Shown: positions 18,983 through 27,973, counted from the stretch's first letter. The stretch: DNA of 64,000 nucleotides from Corynebacterium uberis (GCF_020616335.1 NZ_CP085051.1:62001-126000); one strand, 5' to 3'. Numbers and translations: made by a program. The notes: generated by a model from the letters alone, not told the origin.

Positions 18983-20035
18983 TTAGAGGGGGTGGACGGA
19001 TTGCCGGGTGACCAGGGGCATATTCACCAGTAGTGCATCGCCGGTGTTTTTGTGGCTGCGCAAAGCGGTGGGCTCCAGGATCAGTGTCGCGGCAATTCGG
19101 CCCATTTCTAGGTAGGGAATTTGCACAGAATTAAGCCCGGGATGCAGGTAGGAGGCTAATTCCTCATTGTCAAAGGAAACTACGGACATGGAATCTGGGG
19201 CATTCAGGCCGGAGTGGTACAGGCCGAAGGCAATGCGGTCATTTGCGCAGATGACGGCGGTGACGGGGTCGTCGGGATGAGCGGCGTTGAACTCGGCAAT
19301 CTGGTGGCCGGCGCGGTAGCCCAGATCCGGCTCCCAGGCGGCCCCCTCAACCTCAAAGGCGGTGGTCAGGCCCGCGTGGGCGAGCGCCTGGTCAATGCCG
19401 GCAAGGCGGTGGGTGATGGTGACGGAGACCTGCGGGTCCAGCAATTCGGCGGATCGGCCGACGAGCGCGATGCGGCGATGGCCGGCGTCAAGCAGGTGGC
19501 TGGCGGCGGTGTGTCCGGCGGTGAGTTCATCGGGAAGCACGCTGGGCAGCACCCAGTCGGTGTCATCGACGGTGGCCGTGCCATTGACAATCACCGCGGG
19601 GGTTTGGCGCGGAAGGCGCGGGATACGGACGTGGCGGGAGCGCATGAGGGCGAAAACAAAACCGTCGACGCGGCGTGCCGCAAGAGCATCAATGGCAGCT
19701 GGCAGGCCGGGGGAGTCGAAGGGGGTTTCCGCCATGAGGACCAAATGGTCATGCTCGGCGGCAACGTCGAGGGTGCCGCGGATGAGCGCGGAGGCGTAAC
19801 GGGTGGTGGTGACCTCGTCAGAGATGAATGCGATGGTGCGGGAGCGGCCGGTGCGCAGGCTACGCGCGGTGGGGTCAGCAAGGTAGCCCAGCTCTTGGGC
19901 GGCAGCACGAATCTTCTTGGCGGTCGCCGGGGCGATCCGGCTTCCGGGCTTGTTGTTGAGCACCAGGCTCACCGTGGTGACAGAGACCCCGGCTGCCAGT
20001 GCTACCTGGGCGATGGTCACCCGTTTCTGCGGCAT
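18983..20035 (-). CDS. LacI-family repressor of the sucrose/oligofructoside genes
   Basis: 350 residues: an N-terminal LacI helix-turn-helix (VTIAQVALAAGVSVTTVSLVLN, residues 6-27), the hinge (PTARSLRTGRSRTIAFI), then a periplasmic-binding-type effector domain. It is divergent from the permease and invertase genes and separated by 221 bp holding a LacI-type inverted repeat, so it most likely represses them until a sugar or sugar phosphate binds. A TAGCAT -10 (20047-20042) lies six bases before the ATG, so the transcript may be leaderless. A local CcpA-like regulator is less likely given the neighbours. Confidence 0.85.
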   Translation of the reverse strand: MPQKRVTIAQVALAAGVSVTTVSLVLNNKPGSRIAPATAKKIRAAAQELGYLADPTARSLRTGRSRTIAFISDEVTTTRYASALIRGTLDVAAEHDHLVLMAETPFDSPGLPAAIDALAARRVDGFVFALMRSRHVRIPRLPRQTPAVIVNGTATVDDTDWVLPSVLPDELTAGHTAASHLLDAGHRRIALVGRSAELLDPQVSVTITHRLAGIDQALAHAGLTTAFEVEGAAWEPDLGYRAGHQIAEFNAAHPDDPVTAVICANDRIAFGLYHSGLNAPDSMSVVSFDNEELASYLHPGLNSVQIPYLEMGRIAATLILEPTALRSHKNTGDALLVNMPLVTRQSVHPL

Positions 20036-20123
20036 GGTCTCATGCTAACCGCCTCGGCGGTGTGATAGAAGTCATAGTTTTGGGGCTGTTGAGAGGTGTG
20101 GGGGAGTGGTTAAGATGACGGTA

Positions 20124-20139
20124 GCTAAAAGGTTTTAGC
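20124..20139. promoter_or_regulatory. Probable LacI-family operator
   Basis: Inverted repeat GCTAAAA-GG-TTTTAGC, the classic 16-bp form of a LacI-type operator (arms around a two-base centre). It lies between the divergent repressor and permease genes, 118 bp before the permease ATG. Confidence 0.75.
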
Positions 20140-20143
20140 GCAG

Positions 20144-20155
20144 CGTGTGCACACG
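20144..20155. promoter_or_regulatory. Perfect 12-bp palindrome CGTGTGCACACG in the sugar operon control region
   Basis: A perfect palindrome four bases after the LacI-type operator. Its TGTG/CACA ends recall Crp/GlxR half-sites, but the spacing is too short for the usual TGTGA-N6-TCACA site, so the binding protein is uncertain. Confidence 0.4.
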
Positions 20156-20169
20156 ACTATGGCGCAGTT

Positions 20170-20195
20170 AAAAACCCGCCCACGCAAGGGTTTTT
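20170..20195 (+). terminator. Terminator-like hairpin in the leader of the sugar operon
   Basis: AAAAACCC (20170-20177) pairs with GGGTTTTT (20188-20195) across a 10-base loop, ending in a T-run. It lies after the operator and before the permease ATG at 20257, where no gene needs terminating, so it may be an attenuator. Function is inference. Confidence 0.45.
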
Positions 20196-20256
20196 CCTAT
20201 CGTCCGAGGACTCGCCCAGGCACACACTGTTATCAATTTGAAAGGTCCGTGACACC

Positions 20257-21609
20257 ATGACCGCACCACCGCAGGGGGCAAAGCTCCAGGCGCTGCGCAA
20301 CCCCCACTACCTCCAAAGCTCGGCAACCCTCCTGTTGTTCTTCATGTCGTGGGGCGTGTGGTGGTCGTTCTTCCAAATCTGGTTGACCAACGGGGAATCC
20401 GGACTGGGGCTAGCCGGCGCGCAAGTGGGCTGGATCTACTCCGTTAACTCCGTGGTCACCCTGGTGTTCATGCTCATCTACGGCACCATGCAAGACCGCC
20501 TGGGCACCCGGCGCACCCTGGCCATCTGCGCGGCGATCATCCAAGCGCTGATCGGACCATTTGTCATGTGGATCTACCGGCCGCTGCTCGAGCACGCCTT
20601 CGCCCTGGGCGTGATCATCGGCTCCGTGGTGCTCTCTGCCGGGTTCCTCGCCGCGGCCGGACTGCTCGAAGCGCTGTCCGAACGCCTCTCGCGCCGCCAC
20701 AACTTTGAATACGGCCAAGCCCGCATGTGGGGCTCCTTTGGATATGCGGTGGTAGCCCTCGGCGCCGGGTTCCTGTTCAACATCAACCCCATGCTCAACT
20801 TCTGGGCCGGATCCGCCTTCGGTGTGGCCGCCCTGCTGGTGCTGGTCGCCTGGCGTACCCCCACTTCCGCAGGATCAAGCCCCGCAGGCGCCGCAGCTGG
20901 CCCAGCTACTAACGACGCCGCCCCCGTCACCGACGAGCAGTCCACCCCAGGGCTGCGCGACATGGTCGCGCTGCTGAAAATGCGCAACCTTTGGCTGATC
21001 ATCATCCTGGTGTTCTTCACCTGGACCTTCTACACCGTCTTTGACCAGCAGATGTTCCCGGACTTCTACACCAGCCTCTTCGAATCGCGTCACCGCGGCC
21101 AAGAGGTCTACGGCATGCTCAACTCCGCCCAGGTGTTCCTTGAGGCCGCAATGATGGGGTTGGTCCCGCTGCTCATGCGGCGCATCGGGGTGCGCAACAC
21201 CCTGCTGCTGGGCGTGGCGGTGATGTTCCTGCGCATCGGCGGCTGCGCGATCTTCTCCACGCCGGTGGCAATCTCGTGCGTGAAGATGTTCCACGCCCTG
21301 GAAGTACCCCTGTGCATCCTGCCGGTCTTCCGCTATTTCACCTTGCACTTCAACCCGAAGCTGTCCGCCACGCTCTACATGGTCGGTTTCCAGATCGCCT
21401 CCCAGCTGGGTGTGGCGCTGCTCTCCCCGGTGCTCGGCCACGTGCGCGATGGCATCGGCTACCAGCCCACCTTCGTCCTCATCAGCCTGATCGTCGCCGC
21501 GGCTGGCGTCTACGGGTTCTTTGCCGTGAAGAAGGATGACCAGGACGTCGAAGGCGATCCCTTCGTCCGCGAGGGCAAAAGCCACGCAACCACCACCAAG
21601 GAGGCCTAA
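20257..21609 (+). CDS. cscB: LacY/CscB-type sucrose/oligosaccharide:H+ symporter
   Basis: 450 residues, twelve predicted membrane segments, of the oligosaccharide:H+ symporter branch of the major facilitator superfamily. Landmarks match LacY/CscB: FFMSWGVWWSFFQIWL in helix I, the loop 2-3 motif GTMQDRLGTRR, YGQARMWGSFGYA before helix V, FDQQMFPDFY in helix VII and KMFHALEVPL near helix X. It should import sucrose or a fructoside with protons across the cytoplasmic membrane. The start ATG 20257 follows GAAAGG. The GH32 gene begins two bases after its stop, and together they form a two-gene catabolic operon. The exact sugar is inferred from the invertase. Confidence 0.85.
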   Translation: MTAPPQGAKLQALRNPHYLQSSATLLLFFMSWGVWWSFFQIWLTNGESGLGLAGAQVGWIYSVNSVVTLVFMLIYGTMQDRLGTRRTLAICAAIIQALIGPFVMWIYRPLLEHAFALGVIIGSVVLSAGFLAAAGLLEALSERLSRRHNFEYGQARMWGSFGYAVVALGAGFLFNINPMLNFWAGSAFGVAALLVLVAWRTPTSAGSSPAGAAAGPATNDAAPVTDEQSTPGLRDMVALLKMRNLWLIIILVFFTWTFYTVFDQQMFPDFYTSLFESRHRGQEVYGMLNSAQVFLEAAMMGLVPLLMRRIGVRNTLLLGVAVMFLRIGGCAIFSTPVAISCVKMFHALEVPLCILPVFRYFTLHFNPKLSATLYMVGFQIASQLGVALLSPVLGHVRDGIGYQPTFVLISLIVAAAGVYGFFAVKKDDQDVEGDPFVREGKSHATTTKEA

Positions 21610-21611
21610 CC

Positions 21612-23084
21612 ATGACCGCCCAGGACAATTCCAATCAGGCAGTGACCCACGCGCAGCGGCTCGCGGCCGCGCAGGAGGGTAACCGACGGGGCGTCGAGAA
21701 GCGCAACGATCGCTGGTACCCCCGCCACCACATCGCCGCGCCGGCCGGCTGGATCAATGACCCCAATGGGCTATGCCATTTTCAGGGCCGCTACCACGTG
21801 TACTTCCAGCACCACCCGTTTAGCGATCACTGGGGCCCCATGCACTGGGGGCACGTGTCCAGCACGGACATGGTCACGTGGCGCCGCGAACCCATCGCGC
21901 TGGCGCCCAGCCTGGAAGAAGACCGCGACGGCGTGTTCTCCGGCTCCGCAATCGAGCGCTCCGACGGCACCCTGGCCGTGTTCTACACCGGGCACCGCTG
22001 GCGCAACGGCGTCAACGAGGATGACGGCAACCTCCAAGTCCAATGCCTGGCCACCAGCACCGACGGCGTGACCTTTGACAAACGCGGCGTGGTGGTGGAC
22101 TGCCCCGAAGGTCTCAAGCACTTCCGCGACCCCAAGGTTTTTGCCCACGACGGCCGCTACTACATGTTCTTCGGCGCCTGCTCGGCCGACAATCGCGGCC
22201 AGGTGTGGATGTACGTCTCCGATGACCCCACCCTCGAGCGCTGGGAATTTGACCGCGTGGTCTACCAAGACCCCAACCCGGACGTATTCATGCTCGAATG
22301 CCCGGACATGTTCCCGCTGGGTGACCACTGGGTCATCGCCTACTGTCCCATGGGCCTTGCCCCGCGCGGCCATGACTTCCGCAACGACCACACCAGCGGA
22401 TACATCGTCGGCGACTGGCAGCCCGGGCAGGACTTCCGCCCGCTGGGAGATTTCCAGCCCTCCGACGCCGGGCACAACTTCTACGCCCCGCAAACTTTCC
22501 GCGCCCCCGACGGCCGGCGCATCCAATACGCCTGGATGGGCAGCTTCACCCACGAATCCGGCCCCCAACTCGGCGGCGACGGCTGGACCGGACAACTCAC
22601 CGTCCCCCGCGAACTCACGCTCGACCCGGACACCTTGCGCCTGGTTGCCCAGCCCATCGCCGAGCTGACCCCCACCCGCACGCCCGTCACCCTTCCGCTT
22701 GCCGACGCCCCCGTCGCCGACCTCACCTGCACCCTTCAGATCGCAGGCGGCAGCGCCCAGCGCGCCGGGCTGACCATCGCCGGGGCCTACCTCTACTACG
22801 ACGCCCAAACGTCCACCCTGGGTCTGGACCTGCGCACTACCGGGGCGGGCGAGCGCGGCTACCGCGCCCTCGACGTCGCTGACCTGGTAGAACGCGAGGG
22901 GTGCCTGCGGCTGCGGGTGATCATCGATCACGGCAGCATTGAGGTCTACCTGCCCGACGGTCGCAGCCTGACGAGCTGCGTCTTCCCGGCAGATGGGCCA
23001 CGTCCCATCGACTTCTTGAGCGAAGGCGGCGAGATGGAACTTGCCGATGTGGAACTAGGCACTCCTGTGGGAGAAATACAATAA
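21612..23084 (+). CDS. cscA: GH32 beta-fructofuranosidase (sucrose hydrolase)
   Basis: 490 residues without a signal peptide, so intracellular. Glycoside hydrolase family 32 motifs are clear: WINDPNGL with nucleophile Asp50, HPFSDHWGPMHWGH, FRDPKVF and LECPDMF with the acid/base Glu. The C-terminal 140 residues form the usual beta-sandwich. It would split sucrose (or short fructo-oligosaccharides) taken up unphosphorylated by the adjacent CscB-type symporter. The N-terminal extension contains GVEKR, encoded by one of the recurring GGCGTCGAGAAGC words (21690-21702). Sucrose-6-phosphate as substrate is an alternative but the partner is not a PTS. Confidence 0.9.
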   Translation: MTAQDNSNQAVTHAQRLAAAQEGNRRGVEKRNDRWYPRHHIAAPAGWINDPNGLCHFQGRYHVYFQHHPFSDHWGPMHWGHVSSTDMVTWRREPIALAPSLEEDRDGVFSGSAIERSDGTLAVFYTGHRWRNGVNEDDGNLQVQCLATSTDGVTFDKRGVVVDCPEGLKHFRDPKVFAHDGRYYMFFGACSADNRGQVWMYVSDDPTLERWEFDRVVYQDPNPDVFMLECPDMFPLGDHWVIAYCPMGLAPRGHDFRNDHTSGYIVGDWQPGQDFRPLGDFQPSDAGHNFYAPQTFRAPDGRRIQYAWMGSFTHESGPQLGGDGWTGQLTVPRELTLDPDTLRLVAQPIAELTPTRTPVTLPLADAPVADLTCTLQIAGGSAQRAGLTIAGAYLYYDAQTSTLGLDLRTTGAGERGYRALDVADLVEREGCLRLRVIIDHGSIEVYLPDGRSLTSCVFPADGPRPIDFLSEGGEMELADVELGTPVGEIQ

Positions 23085-23124
23085 CGGGCAAGAGATGGGC
23101 CTCGGCCTGAGATAGGAGTGGGCG

Positions 23125-23562
23125 CTATTCGTAGATGCACCCCTCGCTTAAAGCGTCGGGTGGGGACATCATGATCGAGCGTGTTCTGCTGGGAAAGCGC
23201 GGTGGCCATTCCTCCAGATCGTCGAGTTCAAGATCGTCTGCAATCCGGTGGATAATTTCTAACGCCTCTTCTCCCCCGTTGGGGGTGCGGATAATCGTGC
23301 TGAACAAGAACACTGCATACTGTTCTTGTTCCTCGGCGCTGAGTGGATCACCAAAGCCCTTGACCTCATCGATCAGCAGGTCGAATAATATTGATTTTTG
23401 ATCGATAATGAGTGCTTGCTCAGAAGCGAAGACTACGTTGTGGGACAGACCGATCTTCTCGATATTCTTGCGATATCTCCGCTTGGCTTCCTTCAGTTCG
23501 TCGAAACGTGAGAGAAACTGTGTGTTAAAGCAGGAGGTTATTATTTCTGAATGAGATCCCAT
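23125..23562 (-). CDS. Hypothetical protein
   Basis: 145 residues, soluble, acidic, with no signal peptide or recognised domain. The middle is rich in charged helical sequence (DELKEAKRRYRKNIEKIG, EALEIIHRIADDLELDDLEEW). Its ATG overlaps the stop of the upstream secreted-protein gene by one base (TAATG), so the two are translated from one message. Base composition is lower in GC than the flanking operons, suggesting transfer. A secreted factor plus cytoplasmic partner (for example toxin/immunity) is possible but unsupported. Confidence 0.6.
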   Translation of the reverse strand: MGSHSEIITSCFNTQFLSRFDELKEAKRRYRKNIEKIGLSHNVVFASEQALIIDQKSILFDLLIDEVKGFGDPLSAEEQEQYAVFLFSTIIRTPNGGEEALEIIHRIADDLELDDLEEWPPRFPSRTRSIMMSPPDALSEGCIYE

Positions 23563-23909
23563 TATAGTCGTCTCATGGAAGTATCGTAAGCACCGCTTTC
23601 GGTGAATTTCTTTTGGGTTTTGCAGTGGCGTTTGGTGACGGCCCCGGGTGTACCATGCTTGAATACGTAAAGGTTGGATTCTGTCTCTGCGAGCTGTCCA
23701 CTTATTTTACTATTTCCGAAAACGAATCCGAGGACTGGATTTCCAGAAGCATTCTTATGCACCTGACATTTAACGGTAAAATGACCGCGTTCGTTGCGGG
23801 CCCTGGGGTCATCAGGCCCAAGAGCGTGGGCAGGAGCTGCTGTTGCACTGCATAGGCAGATCATGGCTGTGAGACTGGCTAGGATCCGTGGGATACGAGC
23901 GTTCACCAT
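23562..23909 (-). CDS. Small secreted protein of unknown function
   Basis: About 115 residues from ATG 23909, chosen because the product then begins with a standard signal peptide (MVNARIPRILASLTAMICLC, cleavage expected after AHA). The mature part is about 90 residues with two cysteines (FTVKCQVHK, KRHCKTQKK) that could form a disulfide, and a basic end. The nearest upstream A/G-rich stretch is AAGAAG. It is co-transcribed with the hypothetical gene that follows. No family recognised. Confidence 0.6.
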   Translation of the reverse strand: MVNARIPRILASLTAMICLCSATAAPAHALGPDDPRARNERGHFTVKCQVHKNASGNPVLGFVFGNSKISGQLAETESNLYVFKHGTPGAVTKRHCKTQKKFTESGAYDTSMRRL

Positions 23910-24054
23910 TGCGGGCTTCTTAAGGGGGTACGGCCCGTTGCGGGCCATTCTATCAAGCACACGCCCCGCGTGGGACGTCATTTCGGGTATGTTGCTCCGC
24001 TCCGCGCGGTGCTGCGCGCTGCCGCCCGCATGCCCGCGGTGGCCGTGGGGGAGG

Positions 24055-24067
24055 GGCGTCGAGAAGC
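24055..24067 (+). repeat. Intergenic copy of the 13-base word GGCGTCGAGAAGC
   Basis: Exact match to GGCGTCGANAAGC in the non-coding region upstream of the AbgT-type transporter gene; one of only two copies outside genes. Confidence 0.8.
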
Positions 24068-24088
24068 GGGGAGGGCGGTGAGCTGCGC

Positions 24089-24132
24089 GTGTTCGAAAAA
24101 CACTACCCCTATATGGGGGTGTATTCGAACAC
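24089..24132. promoter_or_regulatory. Tandem palindromic operator-like sites upstream of abgT
   Basis: Two short inverted repeats, GTGTTCGAAAAACAC (24089-24103) and GTGTATTCGAACAC (24119-24132), share the ends GTGT/ACAC and together form a larger imperfect palindrome with CCCC/GGGG inner arms. They lie 80 bp before the transporter ATG, a normal place for a repressor or activator. No regulator gene is adjacent. The remaining part of 23910-24211 holds only one 13-base word copy. Confidence 0.6.
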
Positions 24133-24211
24133 TACATGGGGGCCGATCGGTAGCGTGTCCCTCACTTGCGGGGATCCGGCCCCGCCGAGGATTAGCGAAG
24201 GGGCGAGAACC

Positions 24212-25897
24212 ATGGCCGAATCTTCCACGACGCACCCGCAGCCGAGCACCGGCCAGGAGCGCGAGCCCTGGATGCGGCGCGTCGGCGAGCCCATCTTCAA
24301 CGGCGTGGAACGCATAGGCAACGCCTTACCCACCCCATTTCTGCTGTTCACCTACCTCTTCCTCATCACCGCGCTGGCGTCTTCCGTCATGGCGTGGGCG
24401 CACCTGACCGTCACCGTGCCGGGCAGTGAGGAAGAAACGGCCATCAAGGGCCTGTTTACGGGCGAGGGGCTGGTGTGGCTGACGGAGAACATCGGCAAGA
24501 ACTACATCGGTTTCCCGCCGCTGGTCACCGTCATGCCCATCCTGCTGGCCGTGGGCGTGGCGGAACGCTCCGGCATGCTCTCTGCGCTGATTCGTAAGCT
24601 CTTCGGCTCCGCGCGCGCCGGGGCGCTGCCCTACGCGGTGGGCCTGATCGGCGTGACCGCCTCCATCATGGCCGACGCCGCCTTCGTGGTGGTGCCGCCC
24701 CTGGCCGCCATGGTGTTCAAGGCCGCCGGGCGACACCCCGTCGCCGGCCTGCTCGGCGGGTTCGCCTCCGTGGGCGCCGGATACTCCACCGCCCTGGTGC
24801 CCACCTCCCTGGACGCCATGTTCGCCGGCATCACCAACGCCGTGATGGAAACCCTGCCCGGAAGTGCCGCCACCGAGGTCAACCCGGTGAGCAACTACTA
24901 CTTCAACATCGTCTCCGCCATCCTGCTGGGCCTGGTCGCCGGCTTCTTGGTGGACAAGGTGCTCGAGCCGCGTATGTGGCGCCAGGACGTTCCCACCGAG
25001 CGCCAAGACACCCAACCGGACACCTCCGACCTTGACGATCTTCCCCGCGTGCGCACCGACGGCGACGCCATCATCGCCGCCCACGGCATCTCCGCCCACG
25101 ACTCCGGCGGCGGAGAACTCTCCCCGCAGCTCAACGCCACAGAATCCCAGGCGCTCAAAGTGTCCCTGTGGGCCACGGCACTCACCGGCGTGATCACCCT
25201 GGCGGCCGTGCTCATCCCGGCCTCTCCGTGGCGCAACGAGGGCGGCGGATTCCTGCCCCAGTCCCCACTACTCAACTCGATTGTCTTCCTGTGCTTCCTG
25301 TTCTTCATGGTCATGGGTGTGGTCTACGGCCGCGTCGTGGGCAGCATCAAGCGTTTCGATGACTTCGTGGACATGATGGGCGAGGCCATCAAGGACATGA
25401 TCGGATTTCTGGTCCTGGCGTTCATCCTCGGGCAGTTCGTGGCGCTATTCAGCTGGACCAACATTGGTACGTGGACGGCGGTCAAGGGCGCAGCCGGCTT
25501 GCAAGCGATGGGCCTGGGCGGCCTGCTGGCCATCCTCGCGTTCATCGCCCTGGCCAGCTGCCTGAACCTGCTCATCATCTCCGGATCAGCCATGTGGACG
25601 CTCATGGCCGCGGTCTTCGTGCCCATGTTCGCGCTCATTGGTATCGAGCCCGGCTTCACCCAGGCCGCGTTCCGCGTCGGCGACTCCGCCACCCAAGTGA
25701 TCACCCCGCTGAACCCGTACATGATTGTCATCCTGGGCCTGCTGCGCCGCTACGAACCCCACGCCGGCCTAGGCACCCTGATGTCCCGGCTCTTCGTCTT
25801 CGTGGTGCCGTTCTGGCTCAGCTGGGTAGTCCTGCTGTGCGTCTGGTACTTCCTGGACCTGCCGCTGGGCCCCGGGGCGGGGATCTTCATCCAGTAA
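24212..25897 (+). CDS. abgT: AbgT-family transporter (p-aminobenzoyl-glutamate type)
   Basis: 561 residues with about 11-13 membrane helices. The sequence follows AbgT/MtrF proteins: PTPFLLFTYLFLI, the GFPPLVTVMPILLAVGVAERSGML region, ADAAFVVVPPLAA, and near the C-terminus VGDSATQVITPLNPY. AbgT members import p-aminobenzoyl-glutamate, and some export sulfonamides. ATG 24212 is preceded by GAAGGGGCG. The downstream M20 amidohydrolase would cleave the imported amide, as AbgA/AbgB do in E. coli. The tandem palindromes upstream suggest dedicated control. Substrate is inferred from family and neighbour. Confidence 0.85.
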   Translation: MAESSTTHPQPSTGQEREPWMRRVGEPIFNGVERIGNALPTPFLLFTYLFLITALASSVMAWAHLTVTVPGSEEETAIKGLFTGEGLVWLTENIGKNYIGFPPLVTVMPILLAVGVAERSGMLSALIRKLFGSARAGALPYAVGLIGVTASIMADAAFVVVPPLAAMVFKAAGRHPVAGLLGGFASVGAGYSTALVPTSLDAMFAGITNAVMETLPGSAATEVNPVSNYYFNIVSAILLGLVAGFLVDKVLEPRMWRQDVPTERQDTQPDTSDLDDLPRVRTDGDAIIAAHGISAHDSGGGELSPQLNATESQALKVSLWATALTGVITLAAVLIPASPWRNEGGGFLPQSPLLNSIVFLCFLFFMVMGVVYGRVVGSIKRFDDFVDMMGEAIKDMIGFLVLAFILGQFVALFSWTNIGTWTAVKGAAGLQAMGLGGLLAILAFIALASCLNLLIISGSAMWTLMAAVFVPMFALIGIEPGFTQAAFRVGDSATQVITPLNPYMIVILGLLRRYEPHAGLGTLMSRLFVFVVPFWLSWVVLLCVWYFLDLPLGPGAGIFIQ

Positions 25898-25941
25898 CGC
25901 GGGCGGCCCGCACGTACACCGGGCCCGCACATCAAGCTGGT

Positions 25942-25999
25942 CCGCACACTCAGCGGGCAGCCGCACACACCGGGCCCGCACACTCAGCGGGCAGCCGCA
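25942..25999 (+). repeat. 24-bp direct repeat in the abgT-amidohydrolase gap
   Basis: ccgcacactcagcgggcagccgca occurs at 25942-25965 and again exactly at 25976-25999, within a GC-rich spacer between abgT and the M20 gene. It looks like a small tandem duplication. Confidence 0.85.
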
Positions 26000-26036
26000 A
26001 CCGCAACGCGAGCGCAGAGAGCATAATGGGGGAGCC

Positions 26037-27428
26037 ATGAGCCTGTCACAGCCATCACACGCCTACATCGATGACATGAACGCTGGGATTGCCCGCCGCG
26101 CGGAAGCGGCCAGGCGCGCAACCTCCGCCGAGGAGGCACCCAGCTATGCGGGGCAGGAGGCGCTGTGGGAGGCGGCGTCGACAAGCGCGGATAACCTGCG
26201 TGACCAGCTGCGCGAACTTGCCCTTGACCTGCATGACCACCCCGAGGAAGCCTTCGCCGAGCACCACGCCGCCGCCGCGATCGCCGCCCTTGTGCGCGCC
26301 CAGGGCCATGAGGTCACCGTCGGCGTTGCGGGCCTGGATACCGCGCTGCGCAGCCAGTGGACGTCGGCGAACTTCCAGGAGGGCGATCCCACGATCGGCA
26401 TCCTTGCTGAATATGACGCCCTGCCGGGCATCGGGCACGGCTGCGGGCACAACATCATCGCGGCCGCAGGCGTGGGCGCCTACCTGGCCGCAACCGCCGC
26501 GCTGAGCGCACACCCTCAGGTCAGCGGGCGAATCGTGCTGCTGGGAACGCCCGCCGAGGAGGGGCACACCGGCAAGGAGTACATGATCCGCGGCGGCGCG
26601 TTCGAGGACATCGACTACGCCATGATGGTCCACCCGTTTAGCTACGACGTCGCCGAGCAAGCCTGGAACGGCCGGCGCACCATGACCGCCACGTTCCACG
26701 GCCGCTCCGCCCACGCCTCCTCCGAACCGTTCATGGGCCGCAACGCACTGGACGCCGCGAGCCTGGCCTACCAAGGCCTGGGCCTGCTGCGCCAGCAGAT
26801 CCCGCCGAGCGACCGCCTCCACGCGATTATCACCGAAGGCGGCAACCGCCCGTCCGTCATCCCGGACACCGCCAGCCTCTCGCTCTACGTGCGCTCGCTC
26901 ATCCCGGAAGCGCTCATGGATCTGTCCGCCCGGGTCACCGAGGTGCTCGACGGGGCGGCACTCATGGCCGGCGTGGACGTTGACCAGCACTGGGACCTCC
27001 ACCCCGCGTCCCTGCCGGTGCGCAACAACCACACCATGGCGCAGCGTTGGTCTACCACCCAACGCGCCCGTGGCCGCGACGTCCTGCCCGCCGGCGTGCT
27101 GCCCGCCACCATCGCCGCCAGCACGGACTTTGGCAACGTCTCCCATCTCATCCCCGGCATCCACCCGCTGGTCAAGATCGCCGACGAATCCGTGGCCCTC
27201 CACACGACCGACATGGCCGCCGCCGCCCGCACGGACACCGCCATCACCACCGCCGTCGACTCCGCCGCAGGTCTGGCTCAGCTCGCCATCGACTTGCTTG
27301 CCGACGCCCCCCTGCGCCACGCCGCGCGCGCCGAGTTCGAGCAGGCAGGCGGGCGGCAAACGCTAGCCGAATTCATGGCTGCCACGCCCGGGCACGGCTC
27401 CGCGGAGACGACACCGAAGGATCATTAG
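26037..27428 (+). CDS. M20-family amidohydrolase (AbgB-like)
   Basis: 463 residues. M20D features: LHDHPEEAFAEHHA, ILAEYDALPGIGHGCGHN with the metal-binding His and Asp, GTPAEEGHTGKEYM with the catalytic Glu pair, MVHPFS, and the lid-domain FHGRSAHASSEP. AbgB and related enzymes hydrolyse p-aminobenzoyl-glutamate or other N-acyl amino acids. The gene follows abgT by 139 bp on the same strand. The N-terminal 50 residues are a variable extension containing the word GGCGTCGACAAGC (26174-26186). Its last 56 bases overlap, on the other strand, the end of the convergent DNA glycosylase gene. Confidence 0.85.
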   Translation: MSLSQPSHAYIDDMNAGIARRAEAARRATSAEEAPSYAGQEALWEAASTSADNLRDQLRELALDLHDHPEEAFAEHHAAAAIAALVRAQGHEVTVGVAGLDTALRSQWTSANFQEGDPTIGILAEYDALPGIGHGCGHNIIAAAGVGAYLAATAALSAHPQVSGRIVLLGTPAEEGHTGKEYMIRGGAFEDIDYAMMVHPFSYDVAEQAWNGRRTMTATFHGRSAHASSEPFMGRNALDAASLAYQGLGLLRQQIPPSDRLHAIITEGGNRPSVIPDTASLSLYVRSLIPEALMDLSARVTEVLDGAALMAGVDVDQHWDLHPASLPVRNNHTMAQRWSTTQRARGRDVLPAGVLPATIAASTDFGNVSHLIPGIHPLVKIADESVALHTTDMAAAARTDTAITTAVDSAAGLAQLAIDLLADAPLRHAARAEFEQAGGRQTLAEFMAATPGHGSAETTPKDH

Positions 27429-27963
27429 GCACCCAAAACCGCAGCGGCGCATCCGCGTTCTTGGAAATCCCAATCCGCCGGCCGCGCACCCATTCCGGGC
27501 GCGCACCGTCTTCCGGGGGCCGCAGCACAAACTCCGGGCCCGTCAGCCGTGCCCCGTTATCGTCAATACGCAAACCCAGCGCCTGGCCCACGTTGCCCGG
27601 GCCTTGGGCCAACCGCGCCGCCGGGACTTTGGGGCCGCGCCGCTGCTGCGCCGTGGCTGCACCTGCCACGATCTCCCCGGCGCGGATCAAACACCCCTGG
27701 CCAGTACCCTCCGGGCCACACACAATGTTGCCCGCCAGGTGAATGCCATAAGAAAAATACACATACAAACACCCGCCGCGCTCAAACATCGCACGGTTGC
27801 GCGGGGTGGGCCCCCGAAAGGCATGGGACGCCGGATCCTTGCTGCCCAGGTAGGCCTCCACCTCCGTAATCCGCAGCGCCACCCCGCGTGCATGGAGCAC
27901 ACAACCCAGCAACTGCGGGGCTACCTCATCGGCGGGAGCGAGGAAATCAGGCAACTGACGCAT
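27373..27963 (-). CDS. 3-methyladenine DNA glycosylase (AAG/MPG family)
   Basis: 196 residues, normal for bacterial AAG. Motifs include LLGCVLHARGVALRITEVEAYLG with the catalytic Glu, the conserved DPASHAFRGPTPRNRAMF, and YVYFSYGIHLAGNIVC. The enzyme excises alkylated purines in base-excision repair. ATG 27963 was chosen because the product then starts at the family start (MRQLPDFL); a -10-like TACGCT on this strand (27979-27974) lies ten bases upstream and overlaps the -10 of the divergent nitroreductase. The 3' end overlaps the M20 gene. Confidence 0.9.
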   Translation of the reverse strand: MRQLPDFLAPADEVAPQLLGCVLHARGVALRITEVEAYLGSKDPASHAFRGPTPRNRAMFERGGCLYVYFSYGIHLAGNIVCGPEGTGQGCLIRAGEIVAGAATAQQRRGPKVPAARLAQGPGNVGQALGLRIDDNGARLTGPEFVLRPPEDGARPEWVRGRRIGISKNADAPLRFWVPNDPSVSSPRSRARAWQP

Positions 27964-27973
27964 AGTGCCCGCC

